Shown: piece after piece, positions 25,616 through 34,857 of the stretch
Layout of the letters: each line of letters starts with the position of its first letter
How positions within the stretch are numbered: position 1 is the stretch's first letter
Origin: Pseudomonas asturiensis
GTDB lineage: Bacteria; Pseudomonadota; Gammaproteobacteria; Pseudomonadales; Pseudomonadaceae
DNA length: 64,000 nt
Assembly (NCBI RefSeq): GCF_900143095.1
Contig: NZ_FRDA01000002.1
Location: 124,001-188,000, forward strand
Direction: 5' to 3'
Notes under the pieces: model-generated
What the model saw: only the letters and a program-made list of their open reading frames with translations
Databases searched by the model: none
What the model was told of the DNA's origin: nothing
Translations under genes and position numbers: made by a program

Positions 25616-25951
25616 ATGCTTACGCCCTTCATCTCTAGCCTTCTGATTTCCATATTGTTGGTAGCGTGCAACTGCGCCAACGCAACACCCATTCAAGAAC
25701 CGGTTGATATGGAGCTCATCCAAAAACAGCTTGAGGTTACTGAGCACATCGCGAATCGCGCAAATATAACCAATACGCCAGACACGTCCGAACGATATCG
25801 CTTCGACTATCCCCGTCTAATTCATGACATCCAGCGCATTCGTCAAGGTGTACAGGGCTATTTGTCCCCCTCTCGCGCTCAACCTCGCGATCCCCGTGAA
25901 ATGGTCGGTGATTACCGACTTGATACCCCGTCTGCGAAGCCTTCGCCATGA
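25616..25951 (+). CDS. RAQPRD-family ICE protein (TIGR01690)
   Basis: 111 residues from the ATG at 25616. It has a signal peptide (PFISSLLISILLVACNCANA), possibly a lipobox-like LVAC. The name-giving motif is present as SRAQPRDPREMVGDY near the C-terminus. A plasmid/ICE-specific exported protein of unknown role, always upstream of the DUF3262 gene, as here (4-base overlap). The 200 bases before it, shared with the minus-strand gene, should contain promoters for both. Confidence 0.88.
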   Translation: MLTPFISSLLISILLVACNCANATPIQEPVDMELIQKQLEVTEHIANRANITNTPDTSERYRFDYPRLIHDIQRIRQGVQGYLSPSRAQPRDPREMVGDYRLDTPSAKPSP

Positions 25952-26187
25952 GTATGACTGACGCTCAGATCGCGGCCTTCCAAAACGCCTCCGGCTTTTC
26001 GGCACAGAGCAGCTCGACACTGTGGCTTTCCCTGGTTCTCGTCCTTGCTTTGCTGTGGTGTGCCTGGGTGATGTGGACGGCCTACCGGGGCTGGGCGACA
26101 GGAAGCGTGCGCTTTGGTGCCTTTGGCGGCAGCGCTGCGCGCGTACTGCTCGCCTTGCTGATTTTGATGTTCTTCACCCTGTCCTAA
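25948..26187 (+). CDS. ICE membrane protein, PFL_4701 family (TIGR03758, DUF3262)
   Basis: 79 residues with two membrane segments (SSTLWLSLVLVLALLWCAWVMWTAY and ARVLLALLILMFFTL). MTDAQIAAFQNASGFSAQSSSTLWLSL is the family signature. It resembles small TraA/VirB2-like or TraL-like subunits and may be a pilin-type component; this is inference. It lies between RAQPRD and TIGR03745 genes, as is canonical. Confidence 0.88.
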   Translation: MSMTDAQIAAFQNASGFSAQSSSTLWLSLVLVLALLWCAWVMWTAYRGWATGSVRFGAFGGSAARVLLALLILMFFTLS

Positions 26188-26204
26188 CATCGGAGATCGC
26201 CATC

Positions 26205-26576
26205 ATGCTCAAGTGCCTTGTCCCTCTCAAAAACAACCTGCGTGATCGTGCAAACCAATGCTTGATAGGTCTGATGCTGGTCCTTGGTCCAGGCCTAGCT
26301 TTTGCCGAGCTACCGACCATGGAGGCGCCTTCCCGAGGCGAAGGTTCCGGATTGATCGAAACGATCAAAAACTACGCCTACGACGCCGGCATTCTACTAG
26401 GCCTGCTGATTGCCCTTCTCGCGTTTCTCGGCGTGGCTTGGCATTCCCTGACCGTATTTGCCGACGTCCAAAACCAGCGCAAGACCTGGAAAGACCTCGG
26501 CGCGGTAGTCGGTATCGGCGCCCTGTTGGTGGTGATCATCATCTGGTTTCTCACCAAGGCTGCCGCGATTCTGTGA
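26205..26576 (+). CDS. ICE membrane protein, PFL_4702 family (TIGR03745, DUF2976)
   Basis: 123 residues from the ATG at 26205. An N-terminal signal/membrane segment (CLIGLMLVLGPGLAFA) is followed by LPTMEAPSRGEGSGLIETIKNYAYDAGILLGLLIALLAFLGVAWHSLTVFADVQNQRKTWKDLGAVVGIGALLVVIIIWFLTKAAAIL. Two further membrane spans resemble TrbC/VirB2 pilins. The family is a probable pilin or channel subunit of the ICE secretion system. Confidence 0.9.
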   Translation: MLKCLVPLKNNLRDRANQCLIGLMLVLGPGLAFAELPTMEAPSRGEGSGLIETIKNYAYDAGILLGLLIALLAFLGVAWHSLTVFADVQNQRKTWKDLGAVVGIGALLVVIIIWFLTKAAAIL

Positions 26577-26583
26577 GGTCGAC

Positions 26584-26997
26584 ATGAACGACACTATCGA
26601 ACGCCTTGCCGACGGCACCGTGGCCTTTCTGCCGGAGCGACTCAATCGTGATCCAGCCGTATTGCGCGGTTTAACCAATGATGAAATGTGGGTAGCCCTA
26701 GGCACAGGCGCCGTCATTGGCCTCCTGGTCGGCGTTCCTCTGGCGATCGCCACCGCCTCGATTGCCGTGGCGCCCACCAGCATGATCGCAGGCATGACAG
26801 TGGTGTTATTGGTCGGGGGCACGCTACTGCGTCGGGCCAAACGTGCTCGTCCCGAGACCTGGTTGTACCGCAAGCTCGAATGGATACTCGCCAGCCGTTG
26901 GCGCCTGGGGCGTGGAAGTTTGATTCTCCACTCCGGCGCCTGGACAGTTCGCCGTTCGCGTCGACTTGGCCACGCCCTGTCCCGGTGGCAGCCATGA
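26584..26997 (+). CDS. Conjugative transfer region protein TIGR03750 (DUF3487)
   Basis: 137 residues. VAFLPERLNRDPAVLRGLTNDEMWVALGTGAVIGLLVGVPLAIATASIAVAPTSMIAGMTVVLLVGGTLLRRAKRARPETWLYRKLEW carries two membrane spans and the family pattern. It resembles TraL/VirB3-type inner-membrane proteins. It overlaps the next gene by 4 bases. Confidence 0.9.
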   Translation: MNDTIERLADGTVAFLPERLNRDPAVLRGLTNDEMWVALGTGAVIGLLVGVPLAIATASIAVAPTSMIAGMTVVLLVGGTLLRRAKRARPETWLYRKLEWILASRWRLGRGSLILHSGAWTVRRSRRLGHALSRWQP

Positions 26998-27635
26998 GTC
27001 GATTTCGAAACAAGGTCGATGCCCAACAGGCACATATCTTCAGCCTGCGTTTGGCGATAGTGATGCTCGCTCTACTAAGCGCCGGGCTATGGTATGGCTG
27101 GCGCTCAGCACCGACCGATCTGACCGTGCATGTCCCCCCTGATCTGCGCGCGGGCAGCACGCGCAAGTGGTGGGATGTCCCCCCAGAGAATGTGTATGCC
27201 TTTGCCCTGTACATCTTTGGCCAACTCAACCGCTGGCCCTCGGATGGCGAGCAGGATTATCGCCGCGCCATCTATGGCTTGCAGTCCTACCTGACACCTG
27301 CCTGCAAGGCCTTCCTCGACGGAGACTACGAGTACCGCAAGGCCGCCGGCGAGTTGCGCCAGCGGGTGCGTGGCGTCTACGAAATTCTGGGCCGTGGCTA
27401 CAGCGAAGATCCGGAACTCAGGGTCAAGCAACTCGACCGCGACAGCTGGCTGGTCACGCTCGACCTCAACGCCGATGAGTATTACGCCGCCGAACCGGTA
27501 AAACGGGTGGTGGTGCGCTATCCATTGCGCGTGGTGCGTTTTGACCTGGATCCCGAGCGCAACAAGTGGGGGCTGGCTCTGGACTGCTACCAGGGCACTC
27601 CGCAAAAAATCTTCCTGCCTGGAGGTGAACCATGA
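26994..27635 (+). CDS. ICE protein, PFL_4703 family (TIGR03746, DUF2895; TraE/VirB8-like position)
   Basis: 213 residues from the ATG at 26994. One N-terminal membrane span (LRLAIVMLALLSAGLWYGW) is followed by a periplasmic domain (DLTVHVPPDLRAGSTRKWWDVPPENVYAFALYIFGQLNRWPSDGEQDYRRAIYGLQSYLTPAC). The bitopic layout and operon place match VirB8/TraE-like scaffold proteins. Coupled at both ends by ATGA overlaps. Confidence 0.9.
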   Translation: MSRFRNKVDAQQAHIFSLRLAIVMLALLSAGLWYGWRSAPTDLTVHVPPDLRAGSTRKWWDVPPENVYAFALYIFGQLNRWPSDGEQDYRRAIYGLQSYLTPACKAFLDGDYEYRKAAGELRQRVRGVYEILGRGYSEDPELRVKQLDRDSWLVTLDLNADEYYAAEPVKRVVVRYPLRVVRFDLDPERNKWGLALDCYQGTPQKIFLPGGEP

Positions 27636-28444
27636 AGCGGATGTCGACCCTGGGACTCACCGTCGCACTAACGCTGTGGGGAGTCGCGGCACAGGCCGTC
27701 GAGCTGATGCATTGGGAACGCCTCCCCCTCGCGGTCCCGCTGGTGATCAATCAGGAGCGAGTGGTATTTGTCGATGAGGCTGTTCGCGTCGGCGTGCCCT
27801 CAAACTTGACGGGCAAGCTGCGCGTGCAATCCACCGGCGGCACGCTGTACCTGCGCGCGTCGGAAGCCATTGCCCCGACCCGACTGCAACTGCAATCAGT
27901 CGCGACGGGTGAGATCATCCTGCTGGATATCGCGGCCACGCCTGGCGATCAACCGCTGGAGCCGGTGCGTATTCTCAAGCATGCTCCGGTGCAGGCTGCC
28001 GAGACTGAATCGAGCACCGCCCCTGTTCAAGAACGTACGCCGATCCCGGTCGCGTTGACCCGCTATGCCGCACAGAGCCTGTACGCGCCGCTGCGCACCG
28101 TAGAATCCCTACCCGGCGTCCGCCGCGTCCCACTCAAGCTGCGCAGCGTACTGCCGACCCTGTTGCCGAGCGAAAACGTGTCCAGTACGCCCACCGCCGC
28201 CTGGCGACTCGGTGATTACTGGGTGACGGTGGTGAAGTTGCGCAATCGTGGTTCAGAGACGGTGCAACTCGATCCACGTCGGCTTCAGGCCACGCTGTTC
28301 GCCGCGACCTTCCAGCATGCTTTCCTCGGGCCGGTCGGCAGTGCGGAAGACACCACTATTGCCTACCTCATCACGCGCGGTGCCGGCCTCGAACACGCCC
28401 TGATGCTTCCGCCCGTTGCGCGAGGTGCTGACGATGAAGGCTAA
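27632..28444 (+). CDS. ICE protein, PFL_4704 family (TIGR03749, DUF3438; TraK/VirB9-like position)
   Basis: 270 residues with a signal peptide (MKRMSTLGLTVALTLWGVAAQA). VELMHWERLPLAVPLVINQERVVFVDEAVRVGVPSNLTGKLRVQSTGGTLYLRASEAIAPTRLQLQ is the family signature of a beta-rich periplasmic protein. By position it is the core-complex secretin-like TraK/VirB9 counterpart. It overlaps the TraB-like gene by 11 bases. Confidence 0.9.
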   Translation: MKRMSTLGLTVALTLWGVAAQAVELMHWERLPLAVPLVINQERVVFVDEAVRVGVPSNLTGKLRVQSTGGTLYLRASEAIAPTRLQLQSVATGEIILLDIAATPGDQPLEPVRILKHAPVQAAETESSTAPVQERTPIPVALTRYAAQSLYAPLRTVESLPGVRRVPLKLRSVLPTLLPSENVSSTPTAAWRLGDYWVTVVKLRNRGSETVQLDPRRLQATLFAATFQHAFLGPVGSAEDTTIAYLITRGAGLEHALMLPPVARGADDEG

Positions 28445-29951
28445 CGCCTTGCTCAAATGGCTAGTACCAGCTGCGCTGCTGGGCGTAGTGCTGATCATCA
28501 TGAAAAGCTGGGTCGCGGGAGGCAGTACGCCTTCTCCAGAGCACCCAGTTGATCAGGGCGATATTCAATTATCTGCCGAGCAAGCCAAGTCGCTCGGCAT
28601 TGCGGGCGATACCCCACGCGACACGGTCGCCACCTTGGTAGGCCAAGTGAAGGCCATGCGCAGCGACATGCTCGGTTTGAAGAAACACAATGATTCACTG
28701 CAAACGGAAAACAACCGTCTACGTGAGCGGGAAAACAGCGTCGACTCGCGTATTCAGACGGCACTTGGCAGTGTGACCCAGCAGGTAGACGAAGGCCGCC
28801 GACAAGCCAATGAAGCACGCCTCAAAGCGGAACAAGACAGTCGTCAGGCTCGCGGTCTGCTGACGCAATTGCAGGAACAGTTGTCGGGGCTGACCGGCAA
28901 AAGCAAGGATATGCCGATCGGACTGGGGCTTGAACCGGGCGATGGGGACCAGTTCGAAGGGCGGCATTCTGCCAACGATGCGCTGCAGTGGATTGAACCC
29001 TCGGATGCTCCCTCCACCGAAGCCCGAGGCAAAACCAAGACCTCTTCCGCACCGAGTCTGCCTAATGCCTTCAACTCGCTCGAGGGCTTGAAGGACAATG
29101 CCATCGACCGCAGCCAAAAGCAGTTACGCGAGGTCACCAAGGGTGAGCGTGACCTGACGCGATCCGGTGATCGTACCGAAGGTGCGAAGCCGGTCTACAC
29201 CATTCCCGAAAATGCGACATTGATGGGCTCGGTCGCCATGACCGCGCTGATTGGCCGAGTCCCGGTGGATGGCACCGTGAATGATCCCTATCCCTTCAAG
29301 GTGCTGGTCGGTCCGGAAAACCTGACGGCCAACGGCATCGACCTGCCAGACGTCGCGGGGGCTGTGATGAGCGGCACGGCGTCCGGTGACTGGACCCTGT
29401 CATGCGTACGCGGACAGGTCGAGTCGATCACTTTTGTGTTTACCGATGGCACCATCCGCACGGTGCCTCAGCCGAAAGCGGTATCCAGCCGCAATGTCTC
29501 CACCACCCAGAGCTCAAACACCGACAAGATCCGCGGTGGACTCGGTTACCTCTCCGATCCGTATGGCATTCCCTGCATCGCCGGCGACCGCCGCTCGAAC
29601 GCCCAGCAGTACCTCGGTAGCCAGAGCCTGATCACTGCTGCCGGCGCGGGTGTCGCTGCCTTGCTCGGGAATGAGCAAAACAACAGCAGCGTGATCAGCT
29701 CTGGCGGCAGTGCCTTCGGGGTCACCAGCAGCAGTGGCAATAGCACACTGAACTCAATTCTCAGTGGTGGGGTCAGCGACATTCGCGAGTGGGTCAACAA
29801 ACTGTATGGCGAAGCCTTTGCTGCCGTGTATGTACCACCTGCAGCACAGGTCGCCCTACACCTCGACCATGAGATCACCATCGACTACGAGCCCAAGGGC
29901 CGGAGCGTTCGCCATGAAAAAGATCCTACGTCTCTATCTGATCTGGATTAG
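28434..29951 (+). CDS. ICE protein, PFL_4705 family (TIGR03752; TraB/VirB10-like)
   Basis: 505 residues from the ATG at 28434. One N-terminal membrane span (LLKWLVPAALLGVVLIIM), a long coiled coil (about residues 75-150, VKAMRSDMLGLKKHNDSLQTENNRLRERENS), then a beta-rich C-terminal domain (AVMSGTASGDWTLSCVRGQVESITFVFTDGTI...GGLGYLSDPYGIPCIAGDRRSNAQQYLGSQSLITAAGAGVAALLG). This is the TraB/VirB10 layout that spans both membranes in the core complex. It overlaps the lipoprotein gene downstream by 38 bases. Confidence 0.92.
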   Translation: MKANALLKWLVPAALLGVVLIIMKSWVAGGSTPSPEHPVDQGDIQLSAEQAKSLGIAGDTPRDTVATLVGQVKAMRSDMLGLKKHNDSLQTENNRLRERENSVDSRIQTALGSVTQQVDEGRRQANEARLKAEQDSRQARGLLTQLQEQLSGLTGKSKDMPIGLGLEPGDGDQFEGRHSANDALQWIEPSDAPSTEARGKTKTSSAPSLPNAFNSLEGLKDNAIDRSQKQLREVTKGERDLTRSGDRTEGAKPVYTIPENATLMGSVAMTALIGRVPVDGTVNDPYPFKVLVGPENLTANGIDLPDVAGAVMSGTASGDWTLSCVRGQVESITFVFTDGTIRTVPQPKAVSSRNVSTTQSSNTDKIRGGLGYLSDPYGIPCIAGDRRSNAQQYLGSQSLITAAGAGVAALLGNEQNNSSVISSGGSAFGVTSSSGNSTLNSILSGGVSDIREWVNKLYGEAFAAVYVPPAAQVALHLDHEITIDYEPKGRSVRHEKDPTSLSDLD

Positions 29952-30330
29952 CTTGCTCTGCTGGGTCCTGACGGGGTGTTCCACCGACAAGGACACACTT
30001 TTGCCGCATGGCGAGCAAACCATGCTGGACATCTGGAACGGCGCCGGCTCACAGGGTACTCAACAGCAACTGTTGGATGCTCGGCAACAGTTGCGTCGCC
30101 CGTTGGCTCAAACAGATCTCTCCGCTGCGCTCCAGGAACCGTATACGCGTACAGCAGCGAATGAAATTCGCAACCTGTTCCCTCGCCTGCCCAATCCTGA
30201 TTTGGTGATGTACGTGTATCCGCATCTGAGTGGTACCGAGCAGGCACCAGTGCCGGGGTACTCGACCGTCTTTCCATTCTACCAACGGGTGCAGTACGCA
30301 CTGCCGGGTGAACGTCAGGAAAACCTGTAA
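29914..30330 (+). CDS. Conjugative transfer region lipoprotein (TIGR03751; TraV/VirB7-like position)
   Basis: 138 residues from the ATG at 29914. The signal peptide ends in a lipobox (SLLCWVLTGCSTDKD). The family core is TLLPHGEQTMLDIWNGAG and RLPNPDLVMYVYPHLSGTEQAPVPGYSTVFPFYQRVQYALPGE. It is the predicted outer-membrane lipoprotein of the core complex. Its stop overlaps the start of the ATPase gene by one base. Confidence 0.9.
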   Translation: MKKILRLYLIWISLLCWVLTGCSTDKDTLLPHGEQTMLDIWNGAGSQGTQQQLLDARQQLRRPLAQTDLSAALQEPYTRTAANEIRNLFPRLPNPDLVMYVYPHLSGTEQAPVPGYSTVFPFYQRVQYALPGERQENL

Positions 30331-33086
30331 TGTGTAGCGACGATACGGGCAACTGCACGTCTGCATGGAAAGCCTGGCGCAACCCATTGCGCGCCCGCGC
30401 CACACTGGCCGATGAAGCTGCGCTCTATGCGCACAATCCCAGCTTCACCGATCATCTGCCGTGGGTCGAATACCTCGAAACCGAGCAGTGTTTTCTACTA
30501 GATGACAATCGCTCTGTGGGTGCGGTTTTCGAGCTACTGCCCATCGGCACCGAAGGGCGCGAACCCGATTGGCTAATGGCAGCCCGCGATGCCCTCGAAG
30601 ATGCCCTGCAGGATAGCTTTGATGAGCTGGATCAAGCGCCTTGGGTGGCGCAGTTTTTCTGCCAGGACGACAATGACTTCACCCCCTATCTGACTTGGCT
30701 AACAGATTATATTCAGGACAGCGCCCGAGGCACAGTTTTCACCGAAGCATACCTGGAACTTATTCGCCGACATCTGAAAGCCATCTCCAAGCCTGGCGGC
30801 CTGTTCGAAGATAAGGCAATCACGCGCCTGCCCTGGCGAGGAAACAACCGTCGGGTGCGATTGGTGATCTATCGCTGGCTTGAGTCTGACGGTGAGGAGG
30901 CGGGACTCAACCCAGTGCAATCGCTGCAACAAACTTGCGAACGTGTCGCTGTTTCGTTGCAGGCGTGCGGGGTGCAATCGACGCGAGTCGATGGCCGAGG
31001 TTTGTATGCATGGTTGTTGCCCTGGTTCAATCCAGCCCCCAAGCTCACAGATGAATCGCCCGAAGACTTTTACCGCCGCGTGGCCTATCCGGGGTCTGAC
31101 GAGAGCGAGTCGCTGGAACTACCTTTCGATCATGACTTTGCCGAACGGTTGTTCTTTAACGAACCGCGTTCGAACGTGCAGCATGGACTCTGGCTTTTTG
31201 ATGATCACCCCCACCGGGTAATGGTCGTGGACAAGCTGCGCCGGGCGCCATTGATTGGTCAACTCACTGGCGAAATCCGCAAGGGCGACGCGGTGAATGC
31301 CCTTTTCGACCAGCTACCCGAAGGCACGGTGATGAGCCTGACCTTGGTGGTCAAACCGCAGGATGTACTCGAGGATCAGTTGAACCGTTTAGCCCGCAAA
31401 GCGATCGGTGAAAACCTTGCCTCGACCCAAGCCCGTCAGGATGTTGAAGAGGCTCGTGCGATCATCGGCCGTCAGCACAAGCTGTACCGCGGCACGATGG
31501 CGTTTTACGTGCGCGGTTACGATGAACAGCAACTGCGCCAGCGCTCGGTCAGCCTAGCCAATGCGCTGCTGGGTGCGGGCCTGCAGCCGGTACGCGAAGG
31601 CGATGAAGTCGCGGCCTGCAACAGCTACCTGCGTTGGTTACCGATGGCTTACAACCCAGCCCGCGACACACGTAACTGGTACACACGTCTGATGTTCGTC
31701 CAACACCTGGCAAACCTCGTTCCAGTCTGGGGACGCAGCATTGGCACCGGCCACCCGGGTATTACGCTGTTTAATCGTGGTGGGTCGCCTTTGAGCTTTG
31801 ATCCGTTGTCACGTTTAGACAGGGCAATGAACGGCCACCTGCTGTTATTCGGCCCCACCGGCGCCGGCAAGTCAGCGACCCTAGTCACCTTGTTGATGCA
31901 GATCATGGCTATATACCGCCCTCGCCTATTTATCGTAGAGGCTGGCAACTCGTTCGGCCTGCAGGGTGACTACTTCGCGACCCAGGGCTTGTCGATCAAC
32001 AAGGTCCAATTGAAACCTGGTGCCCCGGTCAGTCTCGCCCCATTCGGCGATGCCTGGCGCCTGGTCAAACAACCGGATCAAGTGGCGAGTCTTTCCATTG
32101 ATGAGTGGGACGATGAAACAGTCGCCAGTCGAGAGGACCAGCGCGATGTGCTCGGCGAGTTGGAAATCACCGCTCGCCTGATGATCACCGGCGGCGAGGC
32201 CAAAGAAGAGGCGCGACTGAGTCGAGCTGATCGTAGCTTGATTCGTGAGTGTATTCTCGATGCGGCGCAAACCTGTGTCGCAACGAACCGTCAAGTACTG
32301 ACCCGCGATGTGCGCAACGCTTTACTGCGCGTCGCCAAGGACTCGCGCTTACCGGAAAAGCGTCGCGAACGTGCACAGGAAATGGGCGAGTCCATCGATC
32401 TCTTTTGCCAGGGCTTCGAGGGTGAGCTCTTCGACCGTGAAGGCACTCCGTGGCCGGAGAGCGATGTGACCATCGTTGATCTCGCAACTTACGCTCGCGA
32501 AGGCTATGAGGCTCAGATGTCTATTAGCTACATCAGCCTGATGAACACCGTAAACAACCTCGCCGAGCGCGACCAGTACTTGGGCCGACCGATCATCATG
32601 GTCACCGACGAGGGGCATATCATTACCAAGAATCCGCTGCTGGCGCCTTTCGTGGTTAAGGGCACGAAGATGTGGCGCAAGCTCGGCGCCTGGTTCTGGC
32701 TAGCCACGCAAAACCTTGCGGACTTTCCCACGGCTGCGCAGACCATGCTCAACATGATCGAATGGTGGATTTGCTTGAATATGCCGCCCGCGGAGATTGA
32801 GGAAATCGCAAGGTTCAAAAAGCTCACGCCGGCGCAGAAAGCCTTGCTGCTTTCCGCTGGTAAGGAGCCGGGAAAATACACTGAAGGGGTCGTGCTATCT
32901 CAAAAAATTGAGACGCTGTTTCGGGCCGTACCACCCAGCCTTTATCTTGCCCTGGCGATGACGGAACCTGAAGAGAAGGCCGAGCGCTGGACACTGATGC
33001 AGGACCTCGGCTGCTCAGAACTGGAAGCAGCGTATCGAGTAGCTGAACGGATCGATAGCGCACGAGGGATAAACCCGAATAGGTGA
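30330..33086 (+). CDS. Conjugative transfer ATPase, PFL_4706 family (TIGR03744; TraC/VirB4-like)
   Basis: 918 residues. Walker A is GPTGAGKSATLV at about residue 508 and Walker B is IIMVTDEGHII. The arginine-finger region and the C-terminal ATPLNLADFP-like segment (WFWLATQNLADFPTAAQTMLNMIEWWICLN) are typical of VirB4/TraC ATPases. It powers assembly of the channel and pilus at the inner membrane. This is the last gene of the first transfer block; the next canonical gene (TIGR03757) is missing and a regulatory cassette follows. Confidence 0.95.
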   Translation: MCSDDTGNCTSAWKAWRNPLRARATLADEAALYAHNPSFTDHLPWVEYLETEQCFLLDDNRSVGAVFELLPIGTEGREPDWLMAARDALEDALQDSFDELDQAPWVAQFFCQDDNDFTPYLTWLTDYIQDSARGTVFTEAYLELIRRHLKAISKPGGLFEDKAITRLPWRGNNRRVRLVIYRWLESDGEEAGLNPVQSLQQTCERVAVSLQACGVQSTRVDGRGLYAWLLPWFNPAPKLTDESPEDFYRRVAYPGSDESESLELPFDHDFAERLFFNEPRSNVQHGLWLFDDHPHRVMVVDKLRRAPLIGQLTGEIRKGDAVNALFDQLPEGTVMSLTLVVKPQDVLEDQLNRLARKAIGENLASTQARQDVEEARAIIGRQHKLYRGTMAFYVRGYDEQQLRQRSVSLANALLGAGLQPVREGDEVAACNSYLRWLPMAYNPARDTRNWYTRLMFVQHLANLVPVWGRSIGTGHPGITLFNRGGSPLSFDPLSRLDRAMNGHLLLFGPTGAGKSATLVTLLMQIMAIYRPRLFIVEAGNSFGLQGDYFATQGLSINKVQLKPGAPVSLAPFGDAWRLVKQPDQVASLSIDEWDDETVASREDQRDVLGELEITARLMITGGEAKEEARLSRADRSLIRECILDAAQTCVATNRQVLTRDVRNALLRVAKDSRLPEKRRERAQEMGESIDLFCQGFEGELFDREGTPWPESDVTIVDLATYAREGYEAQMSISYISLMNTVNNLAERDQYLGRPIIMVTDEGHIITKNPLLAPFVVKGTKMWRKLGAWFWLATQNLADFPTAAQTMLNMIEWWICLNMPPAEIEEIARFKKLTPAQKALLLSAGKEPGKYTEGVVLSQKIETLFRAVPPSLYLALAMTEPEEKAERWTLMQDLGCSELEAAYRVAERIDSARGINPNR

Positions 33087-33125
33087 GTCTATTTTGATCG
33101 CGCGCGCCCTAAAGCCAACGGCGGG

Positions 33126-33383
33126 TTATCGTGATGTTCCTTGAAGCCGCTGCTGAATCCTCAATAAGAATCCAGCCTCAAAAGCGTCTTGGCAGCAACC
33201 TGCGGGAAAGGTCTTGCGTGTTTGCGCTAGCTCCCACCACAGTGGAACGTCGCCGGGCGCATCTAGCCAAGCCTGAGCGCATTGCACGCCACGCTCAATC
33301 ATTGAGGAAAATTCGCTACCCCACGGAGTCAGAAGACTTGGGCAACCATCCGCCGCTGGAATTGAAACGTAGTTTTCGTCCAT
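33126..33383 (-). CDS. Small hypothetical ICE protein
   Basis: 85 residues from ATG 33383 (a GTG at 33389 is in frame). MDENYVSIPAADGCPSLLTPWGSEFSSMIERGVQCAQAWLDAPGDVPLWWELAQTRKTFPAGCCQDAFEAGFLLRIQQRL reads as a compact helical protein with four Cys, and short proteins of this kind recur in PFGI-type elements. It runs against the transfer genes and ends 40 bases after the ATPase stop. No function can be assigned. Confidence 0.65.
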   Translation of the reverse strand: MDENYVSIPAADGCPSLLTPWGSEFSSMIERGVQCAQAWLDAPGDVPLWWELAQTRKTFPAGCCQDAFEAGFLLRIQQRLQGTSR

Positions 33384-33525
33384 ACACACCTAAATTTCTG
33401 ATTTATTTTCAGACGCAAAGTCCAGCTTCGAAAACTTTTAAGCGCTCGCTTACAGCCATAAGCCTTCAAATGGCATAGATCAGCCCTAATGCAGACTATA
33501 TCCCGTGGATTGAGAGTCCCTCAAG

Positions 33526-33538
33526 GCGCAATTTGCGC
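33526..33538. promoter_or_regulatory. Palindrome at the start of the XRE gene (operator candidate)
   Basis: GCGCAA T TTGCGC is a perfect 13-base palindrome ending three bases before the XRE start codon. No ribosome site is otherwise visible there, so binding of the regulator would block its own expression. Autoregulation is inferred. Confidence 0.5.
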
Positions 33539-33540
33539 GC

Positions 33541-33795
33541 ATGACTCAAGACTACGAACAGCTGCGTCTGCAACTGGCGGAAAACATCCGCTTGATGCGG
33601 CGCGTGAAAAACCTTTCCCAAGAGCAGCTCGCGCTAATGGCCGAGGTCGATCGCACCTACGTTAGTCAAATTGAACGATGCACGGGCAATCCGTCGTTGT
33701 TAGTTCTTTGTAAGCTCGCGAGCGTTTTCGAAATTACCGCAGATCAGTTACTTGTGGAACCCGAGGTACTGCGTAGCTCCCTTCACGCCAAATAA
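33541..33795 (+). CDS. XRE-family regulator resembling C-proteins
   Basis: 84 residues: LRLQLAENIRLMRRVKNLSQEQLALMAEVDRTYVSQIERCTGNPSLLVLCKLASVFEITADQLLV. The small single-domain size and the DRTYVSQIER...NPSL..L pattern match controller proteins of restriction-modification systems and similar repressors. It sits between the two transfer blocks, so it probably sets transfer gene expression. A palindrome overlaps its start region. Confidence 0.85.
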   Translation: MTQDYEQLRLQLAENIRLMRRVKNLSQEQLALMAEVDRTYVSQIERCTGNPSLLVLCKLASVFEITADQLLVEPEVLRSSLHAK

Positions 33796-33900
33796 TAGTC
33801 TTACGTATCACAAAGCCGATAGATTGGCCTTCATAATTTCCGCTGACAATCTCCAGCCCCTCACCGATTCTGCCCAGGCCATACATATTGAGCCTGGATT

Positions 33901-34857
33901 ATGACTGCCGTCTATTCGTCAATATCGCCCGCAAGACTACGCCCCTTGGCGCTGAGCATCCTACTGGCATGCGGCCCAAGCGTGGCGCTGGACACCGGAA
34001 GCATCACGTCCTCCGTGCTTTCGCCAGAGTGTCTCGAATACAGGGTCGTCGGCATTTGCTTCTGGCTGCTCTGCACGCCATTCGGCTGCACAATCAAAAC
34101 CTCGACCAAGGTTCGTCATTTCATTCCTGAACTGGTGGTCTCAAGCTACACCGCTACGGGCAATAACCCATGGACCGAGATGGCCACCCTCTCCTCTCCT
34201 ATCAGCGGTGCGGAAGGTGGCGGCAATCTGATCACGCCGAGCGCTCAGCGCAACAACCTGCCCCGTTTCAAGAACGTTGATGGTATCGGCCACCCTGGCG
34301 GATGGGCAGCCACGCAACTGGCTTCGCAATCCGGCTACGCCTGCGCCAGCGGCGCAACTGCGTTTATGCCTTACTACTTGAGTACCTTGGACTCACTGGC
34401 TTGGCGCCATGGGATACCGGAAAATTTCTACCCCGAGTCACTTGTGACTGGGATCCGCGAAGTCGGCAGTCAAGTCTTAGGAAGCATGTGGGGTAACATT
34501 TATCCCCGGCAGGGTTTTCTGGTACAGCCCGACGATTTCAAGGCAGCCGCAGTCATGGCACAACGGGCCGGTGATGTGGTTACCCGAAACTGGCAGCCGC
34601 ATGTGTACTTACCACTCACACCAGCCAAACGCGACGGCTACTGGCCACCTGGCCCGATCGTCGAAAACGACGCTTCGACCCACAAATGGCAATTGCTCTC
34701 CCCCCAAATCCAGCCCACGTGCGCCATCTTCCCCAGCAATCCAGTCCAGAGCGCGGATGGCGGCTACGCCTGGTCGCTTTGGCGTCCCTATAGCTGCTGC
34801 AAACGTGAGGGACAGAAGTTTCTATTCAGCATCGACTTCGAAGGAGGTGCTTCATGA
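33901..34857 (+). CDS. ICE protein, PFL_4710 family (TIGR03756; TraU-like)
   Basis: 318 residues with a weak signal peptide. LDTGSITSSVLSPECLEYRVVGICFWLLCTPFGCTIKTSTKVRHFIPELVVSSY and the Cys-rich end WSLWRPYSCCKREGQKFLFSIDFE match the family, which is homologous to F-plasmid TraU of the mating-pair system. Many Cys suggest disulphide bonds in the periplasm. It overlaps the next gene by 4 bases. Confidence 0.92.
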   Translation: MTAVYSSISPARLRPLALSILLACGPSVALDTGSITSSVLSPECLEYRVVGICFWLLCTPFGCTIKTSTKVRHFIPELVVSSYTATGNNPWTEMATLSSPISGAEGGGNLITPSAQRNNLPRFKNVDGIGHPGGWAATQLASQSGYACASGATAFMPYYLSTLDSLAWRHGIPENFYPESLVTGIREVGSQVLGSMWGNIYPRQGFLVQPDDFKAAAVMAQRAGDVVTRNWQPHVYLPLTPAKRDGYWPPGPIVENDASTHKWQLLSPQIQPTCAIFPSNPVQSADGGYAWSLWRPYSCCKREGQKFLFSIDFEGGAS

